Source: Pocillopora verrucosa
Lineage: Eukaryota; Cnidaria; Anthozoa; Scleractinia; Pocilloporidae
Direction of reading: 5' to 3'
Assembly: GCF_036669915.1 (NCBI RefSeq)
Contig: NC_089313.1
Coordinates: 13,034,940-13,098,939, forward strand
DNA length: 64,000 bases
Positions 60,201 to 64,000 of the stretch are shown one piece after another (within the stretch, counting starts at the first letter, position 1; each line of letters begins with the position of its first letter). Both the position numbers and the translations under genes were made by a program. The notes under the pieces were generated by a model. It was not told where the DNA came from, did not search any database, and worked only from the letters and a program-made list of their open reading frames with translations.

Positions 60201-62068
60201 CGCGCAAATTCAGAAAAATTGTGAAATTTCTTGAAATATAAGTGACACAAGAAAGCTCTTGAGAGCTTTAGATTGCAATTTTTTGCTATTACGCATGAGA
60301 GACAAAGAGAGGAAGCATCGATGTGAAAACACAACAGCACGGAGTACGAAAACAGCCATATTTAAGCTTTTGAGCTGAGCTTTATTTCGTAACATAATCT
60401 CTAATATGCTGTATATCTTTCCTCTTTGATTGGCTCCAAAAAAAAAACCCAAAAGAGACTTCCTAACGGCTGTTGAGTCGCTTTAATTTTTTGCAAACTA
60501 ATCCTTTTCACATGCTTTGAGAAGGCGTATCATGTAACACACTTCATAGAGATCTATGGCTAAAGTCCGAAAATCTTAACATAGAATGCAAACAATATTA
60601 GTTGTCATCAGAAGCTTATTATTGTCCAATAAAACGTAACCTAATCAGCAATATTTATCTAAGAGCTAAAGGATGTTAAAATCTTGGCTTTTAACCAAGA
60701 GTAACGTTTGGAAAAATCGAATTTCCGGCCAAGTTGTGGGAATTCTGTCTCCTTTGCTGCTTACGGTGCAAATTTTTTAGCTCAGTAGGCAAAAGCAATT
60801 CCATAAGCCTTTTGGGGTAATGTAGGCTAGGATTATTAACATTCTAACTGTTTTCCGTAGTGCTATCGAGTTTCAAACTACACATAATGTAGCCAAGACC
60901 AATTTATGAATGTGATGATATTCTCAGTAGAATGACGTTGGCGATAACGAGGGAGGAGAAAAACAACACATCTCGTGAGGACCTGAGCTCCTCTTAGCGA
61001 ATAACCGACTTTCAGCAATCGAACCCCATGATTGGACCGCGTTCAGGAATTTTTGATTGTCTTACTCGCGAGTGCCTAAACAACGAATTGCAGTGATATG
61101 GGAAAGAAAGACTAAACATAGACTGTCAGGTCATAAGATCTCGTTTATAAACCCAAACAATAATTCTCAGAATATGAGCTTCTGAGAGATTATCTCCTAG
61201 CGTGCCATTTCCTGACATTTCGACGCTAAATTCATGTGACATGATTTCAAGAAAATAAAATACTAGTTTTCTCGGAATAATCTGGGAATATGTCTGAGTA
61301 AGCTTAAAAGTCGATCAAATGTCTGAAGTGATTTCGACAAATTCCTTGTATCATTTTACAGCTTGAGTTTCCGATCCTCGTATGTCATACGCACGACGAC
61401 AAAGCGAAAGGTCATGTAACATTCCTCTGATGAAATCGTTCTAACAGCAGAGGAAATTGAGGGAAGCTATAACTGGAAAGGTTTACTAAACTTGAGATTT
61501 AGCGATTTCGTGGCAGCCGATAGCAATCACTGAATCAATATCGCAAACACTGAAATCCTCAATTGACATCGACAAATTACGAAACAATTGCAAGGTTAGA
61601 AGGTTCGAATTTTGCTTATTACAGATTCTTTCTACGCGCGAAAATTAAAAATACTCATTCAAAGAAAATATCCACTAGTGTAGAGTGTGAATTGTGTGAA
61701 TTCTTTCAGCGACGCCCATGCCACATCCTACTTCGACGTTTGCAATGTTCACGTTGCGCATCTTAGGGAAATTTCGTCAGCACGTTTAAGAGCTTTTTGT
61801 ATAGGAAAATGGGAAAAACATAAGCTTGTTCTTACAGTCCCGACCAATTTTCGGGACAAAATCGGCCGTTTTCTCCCTGAAGTGTAAGAAAACGGGTCTG
61901 ACATTAAGATTCAATTGATGACGGTCAACGATTTCCCATGTAGTGTCAAGAGGGTGAGCAGCACAGCCTTACTTTTTTGCTCCTTACGAAAGAAGAGGCA
62001 GACTAAAAGAATTACTTACTTTGTGGTGCAGCCACACAGACTAGAAGAACTGCTACGGCTATCTTCAT
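57220..62068 (-). CDS. secreted helical repeat protein (apolipoprotein/LEA-like), novel
   Basis: Four exons join in phase to 496 residues. Exon 1 (62068-62020) is a signal peptide, MKIAVAVLLVCVAAPQ. Exon 2 (59449-58440, after CCGAAAG) starts IFGFSLPSFEYGEAF and is nearly all Glu/Lys/Ala/Gln/Met/Arg. It contains repeats of the type GEQAMEKLRELKEQASQ with EEMKGNVEEMVEENKKK, spaced 29, 40, 29, 40, 40 and 40 residues. Exon 3 (57877-57726) is helical (EQLEQAKSEITDLEERL). Exon 4 (57499-57220) has an acidic/Pro linker (PEEPEPTEIPFTGEP) and a strongly basic end (SERKKRKMKQILKQ, LWKLWKKSRGLN stop). Donors: GTAAGT, GTCAGT, GTAAGA. The composition suggests long amphipathic helices or coiled coil that could coat lipid or protect membranes outside the cell; function is not known. 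The exon 1-2 link is inferred from phase, signal peptide and the lack of an ATG at the start of exon 2. Confidence 0.7.
58020..58207 (-). repeat. short inverted-repeat element, family M1
   Basis: Reads ATTCTCCATACTGGTCTCTA, GGCGATCATTTCCTACATTC and CTCAGGGATTAAAGG. It lies in intron 2 of the secreted repeat-protein gene. Confidence 0.65.
58641..59300 (-). repeat. in-frame tandem repeat, 120 and 87 bp units
   Basis: The landmark TCTCAACTTCTCCATGG-like string (plus strand) recurs at 58641, 58761, 58881, 59001, 59088, 59208 and 59295: steps of 120, 120, 120, 87, 120 and 87 bp (40 or 29 residues). The first three units are nearly identical, the others diverged, so the tract grew recently at the 3' side of the exon. 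Confidence 0.9.
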
Positions 62069-64000
62069 CTTGAAATCGAGCTGTGAAAAGCCTCAGGCGT
62101 CTACTCTCAACGAAGGTAATAAACTAAACTGCAGTTGAGTGAGGAAAAACTGGACTTTAACCGTGTTCGATTGAAATACGAGAAGGCATTGAAAGATACG
62201 ATTGCATTGGACATCTGAATGTTTATCGGAAACGCGTCACTAATTGACTGTGAGGTGTCATGTATCTTCACTTCAGATCAGTCTGGGGGAGAGAGCGATT
62301 CTTAATTAAGTGGAGCAAACGGCGCGCTTAGAGTGATGAACGGAACAAATAAAGAGGTTGCAATAGCTAAAAAGCGTTCAAATGTCTTTCAGGTTCTCCT
62401 AAGCAAACGAAACTGAGTGCTTTGTCATGTGCAGCCATGCAAGGGGGAGTGTCTCAAGGGGCATGTCACCCCCCTCTTTCTTGAAAAAACGTGATCATTT
62501 CTTGTTACGAGGTAAAAAGGCATTCGAGGAGGACACCTACCGAGCGAAACACTCTACCTCAGCCTCGGAGGCTAAAACTGTGTTCAGTGTTTTTAAAATG
62601 TGAGAACGGTTCAGTTAAGTCTCTGTTTGAGCTTTCTTGAGGAATCTTGTTTACTCTGCTTCAGTTAGAATACTGTAATTTCTGCATAAAGTCCAGGATA
62701 TTCTCACACCATTACAAAACCCCCTGAGAGTTATTACTGGGCGAATATGGTTAAGTCAGTACTTTTGATCCACGTGCCACTAACTACTAAGAGTCTAATT
62801 GACGGATACGGATGACACTCAACGCTTTGGGCCCGAGAAGGTGATAGACTCGAAAATTAAACTTATGACTAGGTTATTGTTGTAGTGCTCAGTCATTTCC
62901 TCTGAAATAGAATCTGTTTTTGTCCACGTTCGCCTTCAGGTTCTTTGCCTTTGCCTTTGCCTTTTCAATTCGAAATGTAATTTGAAATGAAAACGGGTTA
63001 CAAACTCGCCATATGTTTATTTGCTTACGTTTAAGATCACTCGCAGCAGAAGATCTTGTTTACACGAAAAAATTCCTGTTATTACGTCTACCCTACCAAG
63101 AGGCTCTCAACAGCTCTGCGGTTGTGCGGCACCTGGAACGAACCGGCGTGAAAAAAGTTAAGACCGATTCAAGAAAAAAAGTGAAAAAAAATGTTATTAT
63201 GAACTTACTTAGCCCTACATACGCGCGGGCGCTATTTATCGCAAGCGAGCTCCCGCCACAAAGAAAACGTCGGCGTTTTCTAATGAGCGCGCGCCTTTAA
63301 TTTCATGAGAGGACGGAAAAAAATGATGATGCACATTTTAGAACCGAGAGTCTCTGCGGAAGCTGCGGTATTTCTAGGAATATTGACGGAGCGGAAGGAA
63401 TACAAGAATAAACTCTAATGAAAGAGGGCATCAATTTTTTTGAGGTGAAAATGTGGTGCATATAGAAAAGATCCTAAGTGTCCGACGATGAGGCCGTCAA
63501 AAGAAATGAGTCCCTCGTGCTTTATGGCAATTATTGTTCAATGGCAGACAGAGTCTTTCCATCTTTTGCGTGAGGTGCGCGGGAATCGCGTAGTGTCAGA
63601 AGGGTCTTCGCGTGACCCTTGCCTCACTCACACTCCGGATTCAACTGATCTGCTGAAAAAATTGGAACGGCTCCTTCGTAGGCTAGACAAAACAAGGCAC
63701 TTCATATCGTTTCTTCTCCTAGTTCTTCGAGTCGAACTACCATCACAGAGAAAATATCCAACAACAAAAATCAACATGGGAAACTGGCAATATTACATCA
63801 TGCGCAACTTTGTTCCCGGACTTTGAACCCACGAGTAGATTAGTAGTAATCTTTGTTTTAAGACTTCCGTGTATCAGTTTTGTCGGCAAACATTTTATAA
63901 CCGTCGGAATTTTAATCTGCAATCTGGGGTGCTATTTACGTCTACAACCGGCAAAGGAAAGAAAAATTGGGCGAACTGGAGCACAAGTTACGTAATACTT
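62069..64000. other. upstream DNA to the window edge
   Basis: Just above 62068 lies the 5' UTR and promoter of the secreted repeat-protein gene. Open frames at 63013-63300 and 63488-63826 (plus) show no recognisable domain or splice signals and are not called. Confidence 0.4.

Noticed and set aside
63488-63826. 112-codon plus-strand open frame near the right edge
   Set aside because: No domain, signal peptide or splice support.

Overview
The window looks like nuclear DNA of an anthozoan cnidarian, most likely a stony coral. It is AT-rich. Its genes are split by GT-AG introns, and it carries metazoan genes (14-3-3, ribosomal protein eL6, coproporphyrinogen oxidase, a Shaker-type K+ channel, rhodopsin-like GPCRs). 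Short inverted-repeat elements, tRNA-derived SINEs and LINE tails lie between and inside the genes. The species call is inference; no organellar, bacterial or viral gene was recognised.

Layout. 0-7.4 kb, minus strand: a possible last exon of an unknown gene (99-226), the first two exons of a DDX55/Spb4-type RNA helicase (1354-1573), a decayed THAP zinc-finger fragment, a plus-strand LINE tail, an intact single-exon gene for a possible pore-forming-type protein (4662-6266), and a second, broken copy of the DDX55 start. The two DDX55 copies are an approximately 0.83 kb duplication flanking the single-exon gene. 9.3-16.6 kb: a four-exon 14-3-3 epsilon-type gene (minus) whose first intron holds a 1.44 kb piggyBac-like non-autonomous transposon. 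19.1-23.5 kb: ribosomal protein eL6 (RPL6; five coding exons plus an inferred noncoding TOP exon), head to head with a coproporphyrinogen-III oxidase gene (23.6-27.9 kb, plus) whose 3' part is scrambled and lacks the usual C-terminus.

27.9-38.7 kb is almost gene-free. 38.8-40.9 kb holds a two-exon Kv1/Shaker channel with its own PDZ-ligand tail. 43.9-44.8 kb and 51.5-52.5 kb (opposite strand) hold two paralogous intronless GPCRs; the second has a one-base break in an A8 run. A second piggyBac-like copy lies at 54.4-55.8 kb. 57.2-62.1 kb (minus) holds a four-exon gene for a secreted, highly charged helical repeat protein built of 40- and 29-residue units. I found no known family for it, and it is the most original coding feature here.

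The genes form no common pathway. Recurrent structure comes from mobile DNA: three related families of ~200 bp inverted-repeat elements sharing AACCCTTTAACTCCCA-like ends, two SINEs, two LINE tails and two TTAA-flanked piggyBac-like elements, one of them nested in a copy of the short element. Exon borders were read by eye from splice sites, phase and protein similarity; family names rest on remembered motifs, not searches.
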